A stretch of 29,978 bases of DNA, taken from NCBI GenBank assembly GCA_002321305.1, contig DCMF01000063.1, forward strand, positions 1 to 29,978. Reading direction: 5' to 3'. This document shows, piece after piece, positions 1 to 9,448 of this stretch. The number at the start of each line of letters is the position of its first letter. Position 1 is the first letter of the stretch. The position numbers and the translations under genes are program-made. The notes beneath the pieces were generated by a model. The model was given only the letters and a program-made list of their open reading frames with translations. It had not been told where the DNA came from and did not search any database. Origin of the DNA: Verrucomicrobia bacterium UBA1629 (GTDB taxonomy: Bacteria > Verrucomicrobiota > Kiritimatiellia > RFP12 > UBA1067).

Positions 1-1538
1 GTCGGCAGGTAGCGGTAGTAGACCATCAGCTGCAGCGCGACCCAGCACGTCGGCGCGACCGGCTGCGAGCCGATGTGCATGTCCTCGCACGTCCAGTAGC
101 CGAGACTGCGCTTTTCGCCCTTCTGGTCGGTGTACGCCCCCTTCTTGACCGTCTGCCCGTTGTGGTAGACGTCGATCATGTGGCGGTTCCAGTTCTGCCA
201 CCGCTTGCCGCCGCCGTTGAAGAACACCATCGTCGCCCAGTAGTTGCCGCGCACGGGACAGCACGAGCTGTCGATCGAGCCAAGCGTCGGCAGCTCCCAG
301 TCGTCGTCGAGGATCTTCATCGTCTTCTCGACGATCGGCAGGTCGCCGAAGCCGAGGTACTGGAGCCCGACGACGCCGACCATGAAGTGCCAGATGCCCG
401 TCCGACGGTAGCCCGCGCGCGCCGGCCCATAGTAGTCGCTCGAGAAGCCGCCGTCCTTTTGGTTGCCCTGGATCAGGAAGCCCTCCTTCAGCTTCGCGAG
501 CGCGTCCGCAAGGTTCTTCGGCTCGATGCCGCTCATCTGCGCGGACTTGAGCGCCATCGTCTGGAACGCCATGCGCAGCAGCTGCGGACGCGTGTTCAGC
601 CCCCGGTCGTCGTCCGGCCCCCAGGTCGTCGCGCAGAGACGGTCGGCCAGCGCCTGCACCGCCGCCGTCGCCGCCTCCTTGAGGTTCGGGTTCTTGAGGA
701 AGCCATACGCCTCGGCGAGCGCGTGCGTCCCGACCGGGTCGAGGCTCTCGCGCCGCGACATCAGCCATTCGAGCCCCTTCGAGACGCAGCCGCCGAACTC
801 GCCGCCGCCGCTCTTCTCGCCGTGCGCGAGGAACGTCAGCAGCACAAGCCCCGTCACGCCCTGCCCGTCCGCACCCGTCGAGCCCGCCCAGCTGCCGTCC
901 GGCCGCTGCTGGGTCTTCAGCCACCGCAGGGCGTTCACGACCGACTCCTCCGTGCGCCGGTCGCCGCCGTATTTGCGCAGCGCCTCGACGCGCGAAGCCG
1001 CGCTGCGCGTCTCGCCGTAGATCGAGCGCATCGTGACCGGCGACTTGACGAACGCGACGGACGTCGGGTCTGGCGGACGCAGCGTCTGCTCGGCGGCGGT
1101 CGACGTCGGGCTCGGCGCCACGACGTCCGTGACCTGCGTCGGCACGTCGGACGGCGTGTCGACCGAGATCTCGACCTCCATTTCGTCGGGCGTCTCGATC
1201 TCCGTCTGCTCGCCCTCCTCCTCCAGGACGTCCGCCTCCTCCTGCGTCCGGGCGACGTCGATCTGGATCGTCCGCTTCGCCTGCCCCGTGATGTCCGTCA
1301 TCACGCAGAGGACGATGACGAAGACGACCGGGGCGACCACGGCGACGATCGGCGCGGCGAGCCGCTGAAGCTCCGTGCGCGCGAGCTTGTACTCCGCCGA
1401 GGCGCGCGGCCTGCCGAGCCCCCGGACCGTGCGCGCGAGGCGCCGTAAGAAGCCGACTTCGTCGTAGGCCGCCTCCAGTTCGGAGAGATGCTCCTCCAGC
1501 ACCTCGTCCGCCGTCGGCTCTCGGTTCGCGTCGCTCAT
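1..1538 (-). CDS. Membrane-anchored squalene-cyclase-fold (alpha/alpha toroid) protein, C-terminus cut by window edge
   Basis: The protein starts MSDANREPTADEVLEEHLSE and is still open at base 1, giving at least 512 residues. It has an acidic cytosolic N-terminus, one membrane segment near residues 65-80 (APIVAVVAPVVFVIVLCVM) and a Thr/Pro/Glu-rich linker to about residue 150. Repeats of the prenyltransferase/squalene-cyclase type follow, for example ALRWLKTQQRPDGSWAGSTG, QKDGGFSSDYYG and a later GNYWATMVFFNGGG. PVC bacteria often carry such toroid domains on membrane stalks, and their substrates are generally unknown. I see no clear DxDD cyclase acid motif in the visible part, so cyclase activity should not be assumed. 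Its ATG overlaps the TGA of the upstream GHL10-like gene (ATGA), so the two are probably translationally coupled and act together at the envelope. Confidence 0.7.
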   Translation of the reverse strand, partial: MSDANREPTADEVLEEHLSELEAAYDEVGFLRRLARTVRGLGRPRASAEYKLARTELQRLAAPIVAVVAPVVFVIVLCVMTDITGQAKRTIQIDVARTQEEADVLEEEGEQTEIETPDEMEVEISVDTPSDVPTQVTDVVAPSPTSTAAEQTLRPPDPTSVAFVKSPVTMRSIYGETRSAASRVEALRKYGGDRRTEESVVNALRWLKTQQRPDGSWAGSTGADGQGVTGLVLLTFLAHGEKSGGGEFGGCVSKGLEWLMSRRESLDPVGTHALAEAYGFLKNPNLKEAATAAVQALADRLCATTWGPDDDRGLNTRPQLLRMAFQTMALKSAQMSGIEPKNLADALAKLKEGFLIQGNQKDGGFSSDYYGPARAGYRRTGIWHFMVGVVGLQYLGFGDLPIVEKTMKILDDDWELPTLGSIDSSCCPVRGNYWATMVFFNGGGKRWQNWNRHMIDVYHNGQTVKKGAYTDQKGEKRSLGYWTCEDMHIGSQPVAPTCWVALQLMVYYRYLP

Positions 1539-3160
1539 TTCCCGCCCTCCTTCTTCGGATACGCCAGCTCGACGGCGATGTTGCCGAGCTTCGCAACCTC
1601 GCCGCGCCTGTTCTTGCCCTTCGCCTTGACGCTCACCTCGTTCGCGCCGTGGCGCAGAAGCCCCTGCGGAATCTCGTAGAGCTGCGTGCCCGCCCGCTTC
1701 TTGAACGGCTTCAGCTCCTTGCCGTTGAACGTGACGACCGTCTCCATGCCGCTCGGAACCGACGCCTCGGTGACGAGCGTCGCCTTCGGCGCGCCCTCGC
1801 CCTTCAGCGCGGCCGCGTCGTCCCACACGTCCACGTGGTACTTCGCCGCGCCCTTCGAGAGGGTGACCGGGCTGTTGGAGAGCAGCGACTCGACGCCCGC
1901 GTACTTCGCCCCGTCCTTCAGCGGCCCGTTCGCCGCGCGGTCGTTCGTGTAGCTGACGAAGTACCGCTTGTCCGCACGCCGGTTCGCCGCCGCGTCGAAG
2001 GGCGCGATCGCCCCGTGCGAGATCCACCCGACCTCATGGTGCAGCGCCATCGAGTACATGCAGCCGGACGCCTTGCAGAGCAGCGCGTCCGCAATCCGCG
2101 CCGCGTAGGTCGGGCGGCTCTGGCGCGGCAGGCGCTCGTCGTCGCCCGAATAGCCGGAGTCGTTGCCGACGTAGATGCCGCTTCCGACGAACGAGACGTA
2201 GTACGGAATGCCCGCCTTGGCCGCGAGGTCGCCCGTCACGTTCCAGCGGTTCAGCTGAAACGGGCCGCCCAGCACGACCGCGTCCAGGAGCTTCGCGTCA
2301 AGCCAGCCCTGCAGGTTGATGCCGATGTCCCTGCAGTAGCCGACGGAATCGGGGACGCGCGCGCAGAACGTGACGGGATGGCCGAGCCGCGCCGCCGCCC
2401 CCTTGCACGCCGCGCCGATCTTCTGCATCATCTGCGTCAGGGCCTCGACCTCCTTCGGCTCGGCCTTGCCGCCCGTCGCCACGCTGCGGAAGAGCGTCGG
2501 GTTCATCATGAAGTCGACCATCAGCCCGTCGATGTCGTACTTGCCGGCGATTTCGCACGCGAGGGCCGCGAACTTGTCGCGCACCTTCGCGCTGCCGTAG
2601 TCCACCGCGACCGCCGAGGCGTGCGGCGTCCCCGTCTTGCCGTCGGGGCTCATCAGCGCATCGGGGTTCTTGGTCTTGAACGACGGCCAGAGATACGAAT
2701 ACCACGAGCCGGGCGTGTTCCGCGCCCCGCCCGGACGCGCCCCGTGGATCAGAAGATTGACCGGCAGCGCGACGACGACCTCCTTCTTGCTCTTGCGGCA
2801 CCACTTGACCGTCTCCGCCAGCGGATCGACGCCCTTCTGCGCGAGTTCGGGCATCGCGTTGCGGTAGGCCGCGAGCCACTTCGAGTCGGACGCCGGCTGG
2901 ACGGTCGGGAAGTCCGCCGAACTGAGCTTCGCCGCCATCGACCCGAACCCGAACGTCGGCGCGACCACGAGCGTGTCGAACGTCAGCGAATCAAGGCCCG
3001 CGAGCGCGACCTTCGGATAGTTCTCGGCCGTCGCCGGCAGCGCTTTCGGCCAGAAGGCCGCATGGTAGGCGACGTAGTGGTAGAGGGTCTTGCCGCTGAA
3101 GGCCGAAGCCGTCAATGTCAGCAAGAAGATCGCACAGGAAGATACAAAAAGGCGTTTCAT
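1535..3160 (-). CDS. Secreted GHL10-like TIM-barrel protein, putative glycoside hydrolase
   Basis: The 541-residue protein begins MKRLFVSSCAIFLLTLTASA, a clean Sec signal peptide, so I chose the ATG at 3160 over the GTG 18 nt upstream. The barrel contains YDIDGLMVDFMMNP, which resembles the strand-end acidic motif of GHL10/GH10-like uncharacterised hydrolases. Other barrel-like segments are KEVVVALPVNLLIHG and GIPYYVSFVGSGIYVG. The last 120 residues look like a beta-sandwich (YEIPQGLLRHGANEVSVKAK). Family placement rests on general resemblance only, and catalytic residues were not assigned. The start codon lies inside a 9-bp stem followed by five T residues (see terminator at 3151-3176). The gene follows hisA by 51 bp and overlaps the next gene by 4 bp. 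Confidence 0.65.
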   Translation of the reverse strand: MKRLFVSSCAIFLLTLTASAFSGKTLYHYVAYHAAFWPKALPATAENYPKVALAGLDSLTFDTLVVAPTFGFGSMAAKLSSADFPTVQPASDSKWLAAYRNAMPELAQKGVDPLAETVKWCRKSKKEVVVALPVNLLIHGARPGGARNTPGSWYSYLWPSFKTKNPDALMSPDGKTGTPHASAVAVDYGSAKVRDKFAALACEIAGKYDIDGLMVDFMMNPTLFRSVATGGKAEPKEVEALTQMMQKIGAACKGAAARLGHPVTFCARVPDSVGYCRDIGINLQGWLDAKLLDAVVLGGPFQLNRWNVTGDLAAKAGIPYYVSFVGSGIYVGNDSGYSGDDERLPRQSRPTYAARIADALLCKASGCMYSMALHHEVGWISHGAIAPFDAAANRRADKRYFVSYTNDRAANGPLKDGAKYAGVESLLSNSPVTLSKGAAKYHVDVWDDAAALKGEGAPKATLVTEASVPSGMETVVTFNGKELKPFKKRAGTQLYEIPQGLLRHGANEVSVKAKGKNRRGEVAKLGNIAVELAYPKKEGGK

Positions 3161-3176
3161 CACTTGGTGAAACGCC
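3151..3176 (-). terminator. Intrinsic-terminator-like hairpin covering a start codon
   Basis: On the minus strand a perfect 9-bp stem GGCGTTTCA / TGAAACGCC with an 8-nt loop is followed at once by TTTTT (3150-3146). It lies 36 bp past the hisA stop, so it would terminate the hisA transcript. The ATG of the next gene (3160-3158) straddles the loop and the 3' arm, and the U-tract encodes residues 4-5. It could therefore also act as an attenuator or as a translation-blocking stem for the GHL10-like gene. Confidence 0.65.
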
Positions 3177-3211
3177 ACGGCCGCCCATGAGGTTCATTCG
3201 TCCGCCTGACG

Positions 3212-3937
3212 TCAGAGCGCGGCGACGTTCATCTCCTTCAGCGTCGTGCGACCGTCGTAGAGCGCCTTGCCGACGATGGCCGCGCGCAGGTTCGGGCGCT
3301 CCAGCGCCTTCAGGTTCTCGACGTCGAACGGCGACGAGACGCCGCCCGAGGCCGTGACCCGGCACGTCGGCGCGGCGTCGCAGATGGACGCCAGCTGCGT
3401 CAGGTTCGGCCCGCCCAGCATGCCGTCCGTCGCCGTGTCGGTGTAGATGATCGTCTTCACGCCGAGCCGCGCGACCGCCGCGGCGAGCTCCGTCGCCTTC
3501 ACGCGCGTCGTCTCGACCCAGCCCTTCGTCTGCACGAACCCATTGCGCGCGTCGATGCCGACGGCGATCTTCTCGCCGTAGAGCTCGACGGCGTTCGAGA
3601 GGAACTCCGGGTCGTCCAACGCCGCCGAGCCGATGATCGCGCGCGCCGCGCCCGCCTCGATGACAGCCGCGAGCGCCTCCGGCGTCCGCAGGCCGCCGCC
3701 AACCTCCACGGGGCCGCCGAACGCCGCGATGATGCGCCGGATCGTCTCCGAGTGCCGAGGCGTGCCCGCGAACGCGCCGTCGAGATCGACGACGTGCAGC
3801 TCGCGGCCGCCCTGCTCGGCCCAGTCCTTCGCCTGGGCCGCCGGGTCGTCGCCGTAGACCGTCACGTCGTCCGCGCGCCCCTGGCGGAGGCGCACGCATT
3901 TCCCGTCCTTCAGGTCGATTGCCGGTAAGATGACCAT
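3212..3937 (-). CDS. hisA: Phosphoribosylformimino-5-aminoimidazole carboxamide ribotide isomerase HisA
   Basis: HisA performs the Amadori isomerisation of ProFAR to PRFAR in histidine biosynthesis, in the cytosol. The 241-residue protein has the complete (beta-alpha)8 barrel. The general acid/base pair is present as D8 (PAIDLKDGKCVRL) and D129 (VGIDARNGFVQTKGW). The two phosphate-binding regions are VGGGLRTPE near residue 79 and ASGGVSS near the C-terminal third. The ATG at 3937 is preceded by GGAG with 9 nt spacing, which beats the upstream in-frame starts. No other his gene is in the window. The gene is transcribed divergently from ftsH from its own extended -10 promoter, and a terminator-like hairpin follows it. 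Confidence 0.95.
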   Translation of the reverse strand: MVILPAIDLKDGKCVRLRQGRADDVTVYGDDPAAQAKDWAEQGGRELHVVDLDGAFAGTPRHSETIRRIIAAFGGPVEVGGGLRTPEALAAVIEAGAARAIIGSAALDDPEFLSNAVELYGEKIAVGIDARNGFVQTKGWVETTRVKATELAAAVARLGVKTIIYTDTATDGMLGGPNLTQLASICDAAPTCRVTASGGVSSPFDVENLKALERPNLRAAIVGKALYDGRTTLKEMNVAAL

Positions 3938-3994
3938 TCGTGTATTCTCCAGTGTGATGTGCCTTGAGGCCTCGCCTCGCACAAAGCGGGCTGC

Positions 3995-4003
3995 ATTATA
4001 TCA
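3995..4003 (-). promoter_or_regulatory. hisA promoter, extended -10
   Basis: The minus strand reads TGATATAAT, a perfect TATAAT with the TGn extension, and no good -35 lies 16-18 bp upstream. Transcription would start near 3988, giving a leader of about 50 nt that contains the GGAG site of hisA. Confidence 0.65.
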
Positions 4004-4025
4004 AATTCTGCGGCAATTGTGCGTA

Positions 4026-4039
4026 CCTGCGCGCGCAGG
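4026..4039. promoter_or_regulatory. Perfect 14-bp palindrome between the divergent hisA and ftsH promoters
   Basis: CCTGCGCGCGCAGG is its own reverse complement. It lies between the two divergent -10 boxes, ends 12 nt before the TGGTATAAT of ftsH and covers the place where the ftsH -35 box should be. It is a candidate operator. A similar spaced palindrome precedes panC, and the same CCTGCG/CGCAGG half-sites occur at 19375-19387. Confidence 0.45.
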
Positions 4040-4051
4040 CCAGTCGGTTTT

Positions 4052-4060
4052 TGGTATAAT
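4052..4060 (+). promoter_or_regulatory. ftsH promoter, extended -10, predicts a leaderless mRNA
   Basis: TGGTATAAT is an extended -10 with a perfect hexamer, and no -35 consensus is visible. The ATG of ftsH lies 8 nt after the hexamer, so the usual start point 6-8 nt downstream falls on or next to the ATG. The intervening TTCCGCCT contains no Shine-Dalgarno sequence. Confidence 0.7.
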
Positions 4061-4068
4061 TTCCGCCT

Positions 4069-5905
<1,837 letters not shown>

Positions 5906-5913
<8 letters not shown>

Positions 5914-6730
5914 ATGGCTCGACCTGTCGGCGATCGCGCAGATCGCGATCCTCTACCTCGTCATCTACGCGATCCTGAAGCGCGCGCGCGGCTCGCGCTT
6001 CGGGCAGGTTCTCATGGGCGTCGGGCTGCTCGCCGCCGCGCTCACGCTCTTCACGTTCGTCTTCCACTTCGACGTCCTCTCCGTCATCCTCCGCAGCCTC
6101 CTCGTCTACCTCGCGATCTCGACGGTCGTCATCTTCCAGCCGGAGATCCGGCGCGGCCTCAGCCAGGTCGGCGCGTTCGGCTCGCTGGAGAAGCGCAAGT
6201 ACCTGACGGACGGCTCGGCGACGCCGGAGTTCATCGCGGAGTCGATCCTCCACCTCGCCGCGCGCAAGATGGGCGCGCTGATCGCGTTCGAGCGCGGCAT
6301 CAGCCTCCGCAGCTACGAGGAGACGGGCGTGCCCCTGCGCGCGACCTTCTCGCGCGAGCTGCTGACCTGCATCTTCACGCCGCCCCTGCCGCTCCACGAC
6401 GGCGGCGTCACGATCCGCGACGGGCGCCTCTCCGCCGCGCACTGCATCTTCCCCGTCTCGAACAACCCCGACCTCATCGTCAGCGGCATGCGCCACCGCG
6501 CCGCCGTCGGCCTCTCGGAGGAGACGGACGCGCTCGTCGTCGTCGTCTCGGAGGAGTCGGGCGCCGTCTCCGTCGCCCACAACGGGCGGCTCATCCGCTA
6601 CCCCGACGCCGCCGCGTGCGCGCCGTCGCTCGTGCGCTGGCTCGCGAAGGCCATGCTCCGCGAGCGCAAGGCCAACCGCCTGTTCGCGCGCCTCCAGGAA
6701 CGCTTCATGTCGAGAGGTGCCCGCAAATGA
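5906..6730 (+). CDS. cdaA: Membrane diadenylate cyclase CdaA (c-di-AMP synthase)
   Basis: CdaA condenses two ATP molecules to cyclic di-AMP, which in other bacteria controls K+ and osmolyte transport and wall homeostasis. The 274-residue protein has three N-terminal membrane segments: AIAQIAILYLVIYAIL, VLMGVGLLAAALTLFTFVF and VILRSLLVYLAISTVVIF. The DisA_N domain follows. The metal/nucleotide motif is LHDGGVTIRDGR (D165-G166-G167; DGA is more usual), and the RHR motif is MRHRAAVGLSEETDALVVVV (R196-H197-R198). Both signatures suggest an active enzyme. The start overlaps the end of ftsH and the stop overlaps the next small gene by ATGA. The usual Firmicutes partners are CdaR and GlmM. Here only a short CdaR-like anchor follows and no glmM is visible. 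Confidence 0.93.
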
Positions 6731-6876
6731 AACGACTCGAATTCCTGACGGGGAACTGGGGCCTCAAGCTCCTCGCCCTCGTCCTCGCCATCGTCCTCTA
6801 CCACGCCGTCAAGCAGGGCGCCGCCGAAGGCGGCGTCCCCTCCCCGAACCATGAACGAACCCTCCAGACTCCCTGA
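6727..6876 (+). CDS. 49-residue CdaR/YbbR-like membrane anchor without YbbR domains
   Basis: The gene begins at the ATG overlapping the cdaA stop (ATGA) and encodes MKRLEFLTGNWGLKLLALVL followed by AIVLYHAVKQGAAEGGVPSP and nine more residues. The NWGLKLLALVLAIVLYHAVK segment matches the start of CdaR/YbbR proteins, which have a short cytosolic head, NxxLKxLS/A and one membrane helix followed by YbbR repeats. Here the protein stops 20 residues after the helix, and the last 26 bp overlap ftsK in another frame. Full CdaR binds and modulates CdaA. This version could still bind within the membrane but has no extracytoplasmic sensor. It is too short for routine gene callers. A decayed remnant is the alternative. 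Confidence 0.65.
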   Translation: MKRLEFLTGNWGLKLLALVLAIVLYHAVKQGAAEGGVPSPNHERTLQTP

Positions 6877-9448
6877 CGGCGCCGAGACGCGGCGCAGCGT
6901 CGTCGCCTGGCTTCTCTTCCCGCTCGCGCTCTTCCCGCTGGGCGCGCTCCTCTCCTACGACTGGCGCGCGCGCCCGGAGCTGTGCGTGCCGCCCGCCCCC
7001 TCGCACAACTGGATCGGCGCGCTCGGCGACGGCTTCGCCTACTACGGCTACCTCGTCTTCGGCCTCGCGATCTGGATCGTCCCGCTCGTCTGCGTCATCG
7101 CCGCGCTCTGCCTCGTCCGCGGCCGCCGCATGCGCCCCGGTCGCCGCGAGATCTGGTTCACCGCCTTCCTCGCGTCCGTCTCCTGCCTCCTCCAGGTCCT
7201 CGGCACGCACGCGAACGGCATCTCGTCCCTCGCCGCGCACCTCAACCTCGCGGACGCCGGCGGCGCGATCGGCTACCTGCTGATGACGCGCTGCCTCTCG
7301 CCCCTCCTGAGCGACTTCGGCTCGGCCGTCCTCGTCGTCATCTGCATGGCCCTCTCGCTCGTCGGCGCCGTCGGCGTGCGCAACCTCGCGGACTTCTTCG
7401 CCGTCATCTTCCGCTGGGCGCTGGGGAGAGGAATGAGGGAAGAGGGAAGAGGGAAGAAGGAAGAAGGAAGAGGTTCGGACGGCTCGCCCTTCCCGTCTTT
7501 ATCGGAGCCGGCGACTTCAGTCGCCGACGTCGCCGCCGCGAAGGAGGCCGCCCGCCGCCAGCGCGCCGAGGAGAAGGAGCGCATCCGCCAGGAGAAGCTC
7601 GCCGCCAAGGAGGCGCGCCGCGCCGAGAAAGAGGCCGCCAAGCTCGCGAAGTGGGAGGCCAAGCACGGCGGCCGCGCCGAAGCCGCCGCGTCCCTTTCGC
7701 CCGCGCCGCTCGCGAAGCCGCCTCTCTCGAAGGCGGCGACTTCTGTCGCCGCGCCCGCCGCCGCGCCCGACGAGGCCGAGGACAAGGGCCCGTACCTGCT
7801 GCCGCCGCTCTCGCTCCTGAACCCGCTCAAGAAGTCGTCCGCCGACCACGGCGACGTCGAGGAGATGACGGCGCGCCTCATCAACACGCTGAAGATCTTC
7901 GGCATCGACGCCTCGCTCGCCTACACGGTGCAGGGCCCCGTCGTCACGAAGTACGCGCTCAACCTCGCGCCCGGCATCCGCTACTCGGCCGTCACGAACA
8001 TTTCCGACAACCTGATGGGCGCGCTCCACGCGAAGTCGCTCCGCATCGAGGCCCCGATCCCCGGCGAGGAGGCGATCGGCATCGAGGTGCCGAACCGCGC
8101 CCCGGCCGGCATCTCCTTCCGCGAGATCATCGAGTCGGACGCCTGGCGGAACGCCAAGGGCGAGCTGCCGCTCCTCTTCGGCAAGGACGCCGCCGGCAAG
8201 GAGCTCGTCGCCGACCTCGCCTCCATGCCGCACATGCTCGTCGCCGGCGCGACCGGCCAGGGCAAGTCCGTCTGCCTCAACTCGCTCATCAACGGGCTTC
8301 TCATGACGAAGACGCCGGAGCAGCTGAAGCTCATCATGGTCGACCCGAAGTCCGTCGAGTTCACGAGCTACGCCGCCCTCCCGCACCTCATCGTGCCGAT
8401 CATCACCGAGAACCAGAAGGTCGTCTTCTCGCTCAAGTGGGCCGTCGCGGAAATGGAGAAGCGCCTGAAGCTCTTCGCCCGCGCGCGCGTCCGCAACATC
8501 TACGACTTCAACCACCGGCCGAGCTTCACGCAGACGGACATGTTCGGCGGCGACACCGCCGTCGGCAGCGACATGCCGAAGACCGTCCCCTACATCGTCA
8601 TCATCATCGACGAGGTCGCCGACCTCATGTCGCAATGCTCGAAGGAGGTCTCGCCGCACATCGCGCGCCTGACGGCCAAGGCCCGCGCCGCCGGCATCCA
8701 CCTCATCCTCGCGACCCAGCGCCCCGACGCGCGCATCATCACGGGCGCGATCAAGGCGAACATCCCCGGCCGCGTCGCGTTCAAGACGGCGACCGGCATC
8801 GACTCGCGCACGATCCTCGACGCGGGCGGCGCGGAGAACCTGATCGGGCGCGGCGACATGCTCTTCAAGTCGAAGGACGGCCTTCTCATCCGCGCGCAGG
8901 GCGCGTGGATCAGCGACCCGGAGATCGAGCGCATCGTCAAGTTCATCGAGGAGCACTCGACCGTCCAGTTCGACGACCGCTTCACGAAGAAGCTCTCGAC
9001 GATCAAGGAGGCCGAGGAAGACCTCTTCGCCGACCCGGAGGAGGAGGCCGCAAGCGCCAAGGCCTCCGCCGCCGAGGCGCGCGCGCAGGTCAAGGCCGAC
9101 GCGGCGGCGGACGACTTCAAGAAGGCCGTCGAGTGCGTCATCAACACGCGCCGCGCCTCGACCTCGCACTTCCAGCGCCAGATGGGCTGGGGCTACAACC
9201 ACGCGGCGAAGATCCTCGACATGCTGACCGAGCGCGGCATCGTCTCGGCTCCGCAGGGCATGGGCCCGCGCCAGATCATCATGTCGCAGGAGGAGCTGCT
9301 CGCCGTCTTCAACGGCGGCGACGCGAACGCGAACGCCGACGGGGCGGCGGACGCCGCACCGTCCGGCGAAGGCGAGGCCGCCGACGCCGACCTGCCGCCG
9401 ACGGACGGCGAACCCGATCTCTTCACTCAGGAGGAACAGACACCATGA
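6851..9448 (+). CDS. ftsK: DNA translocase FtsK/SpoIIIE
   Basis: FtsK pumps chromosome ends through the closing septum and activates dimer resolution. The 865-residue protein has an N-terminal membrane domain of about four segments (for example VVAWLLFPLALFPLGALLSY and YLVFGLAIWIVPLVCVIAAL). A charged linker spans about 190-330. The RecA-like motor has Walker A GATGQGKS at 466-473 and Walker B YIVIIIDEVADL with D587-E588. The gamma winged helix begins TRRASTSHFQRQMGWGYNHA. Walker A differs from the usual GTTGSGKS but is intact. The linker carries a 7-bp tandem repeat and two palindromic repeats translated in frame. It also has an Ala/Lys/Glu/Arg-rich coiled-coil-like stretch. The end overlaps the next gene by ATGA. 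Confidence 0.96.
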   Translation: MNEPSRLPDGAETRRSVVAWLLFPLALFPLGALLSYDWRARPELCVPPAPSHNWIGALGDGFAYYGYLVFGLAIWIVPLVCVIAALCLVRGRRMRPGRREIWFTAFLASVSCLLQVLGTHANGISSLAAHLNLADAGGAIGYLLMTRCLSPLLSDFGSAVLVVICMALSLVGAVGVRNLADFFAVIFRWALGRGMREEGRGKKEEGRGSDGSPFPSLSEPATSVADVAAAKEAARRQRAEEKERIRQEKLAAKEARRAEKEAAKLAKWEAKHGGRAEAAASLSPAPLAKPPLSKAATSVAAPAAAPDEAEDKGPYLLPPLSLLNPLKKSSADHGDVEEMTARLINTLKIFGIDASLAYTVQGPVVTKYALNLAPGIRYSAVTNISDNLMGALHAKSLRIEAPIPGEEAIGIEVPNRAPAGISFREIIESDAWRNAKGELPLLFGKDAAGKELVADLASMPHMLVAGATGQGKSVCLNSLINGLLMTKTPEQLKLIMVDPKSVEFTSYAALPHLIVPIITENQKVVFSLKWAVAEMEKRLKLFARARVRNIYDFNHRPSFTQTDMFGGDTAVGSDMPKTVPYIVIIIDEVADLMSQCSKEVSPHIARLTAKARAAGIHLILATQRPDARIITGAIKANIPGRVAFKTATGIDSRTILDAGGAENLIGRGDMLFKSKDGLLIRAQGAWISDPEIERIVKFIEEHSTVQFDDRFTKKLSTIKEAEEDLFADPEEEAASAKASAAEARAQVKADAAADDFKKAVECVINTRRASTSHFQRQMGWGYNHAAKILDMLTERGIVSAPQGMGPRQIIMSQEELLAVFNGGDANANADGAADAAPSGEGEAADADLPPTDGEPDLFTQEEQTP
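7435..7473. repeat. Heptamer tandem repeat inside ftsK
   Basis: Three GAGGGAA units (7435-7455) are followed by two GAAGGAA units (7456-7469) and a partial GAGG. The array is translated in frame as part of the Arg/Glu/Lys/Gly-rich linker around residues 195-208. The unit is 7 bp, so gain or loss of one copy would shift the frame of ftsK, whereas three copies (21 bp) would not. Units of the same family occur at 15006-15077 and 16370-16460. Confidence 0.85.
7499..7526. repeat. Palindromic repeat with TTATCGGAG flank, in ftsK linker
   Basis: TTATCGGAG (7499-7507) precedes arms CGGCGACT / AGTCGCCG around a 2-nt centre (7509-7526). It is translated as part of SEPATSVADVAA. A related copy lies at 7733-7752, and a relative with the same 9-bp flank lies in the OadG-type gene. 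Confidence 0.6.
7733..7752. repeat. Second palindromic repeat in ftsK linker
   Basis: Arms GCGGCGAC / GTCGCCGC flank a TTCT loop. The encoded peptide KAATSVAAPAAA parallels PATSVADVAAA of the first copy, so the two inserted in the same reading frame or arose by duplication. Confidence 0.6.

Noticed and set aside
75..1448. A 457-codon plus-strand frame at the left edge
   Set aside because: The opposite strand encodes a coherent membrane-anchored toroid protein; the plus frame is Arg/Ala/Val/Leu filler.
6982..9444. An open plus-strand frame that runs in frame into the RodZ-like gene
   Set aside because: The upstream part is a shadow of ftsK. The RodZ-like gene has its own AGGAGGAA site and ATG at 9445.
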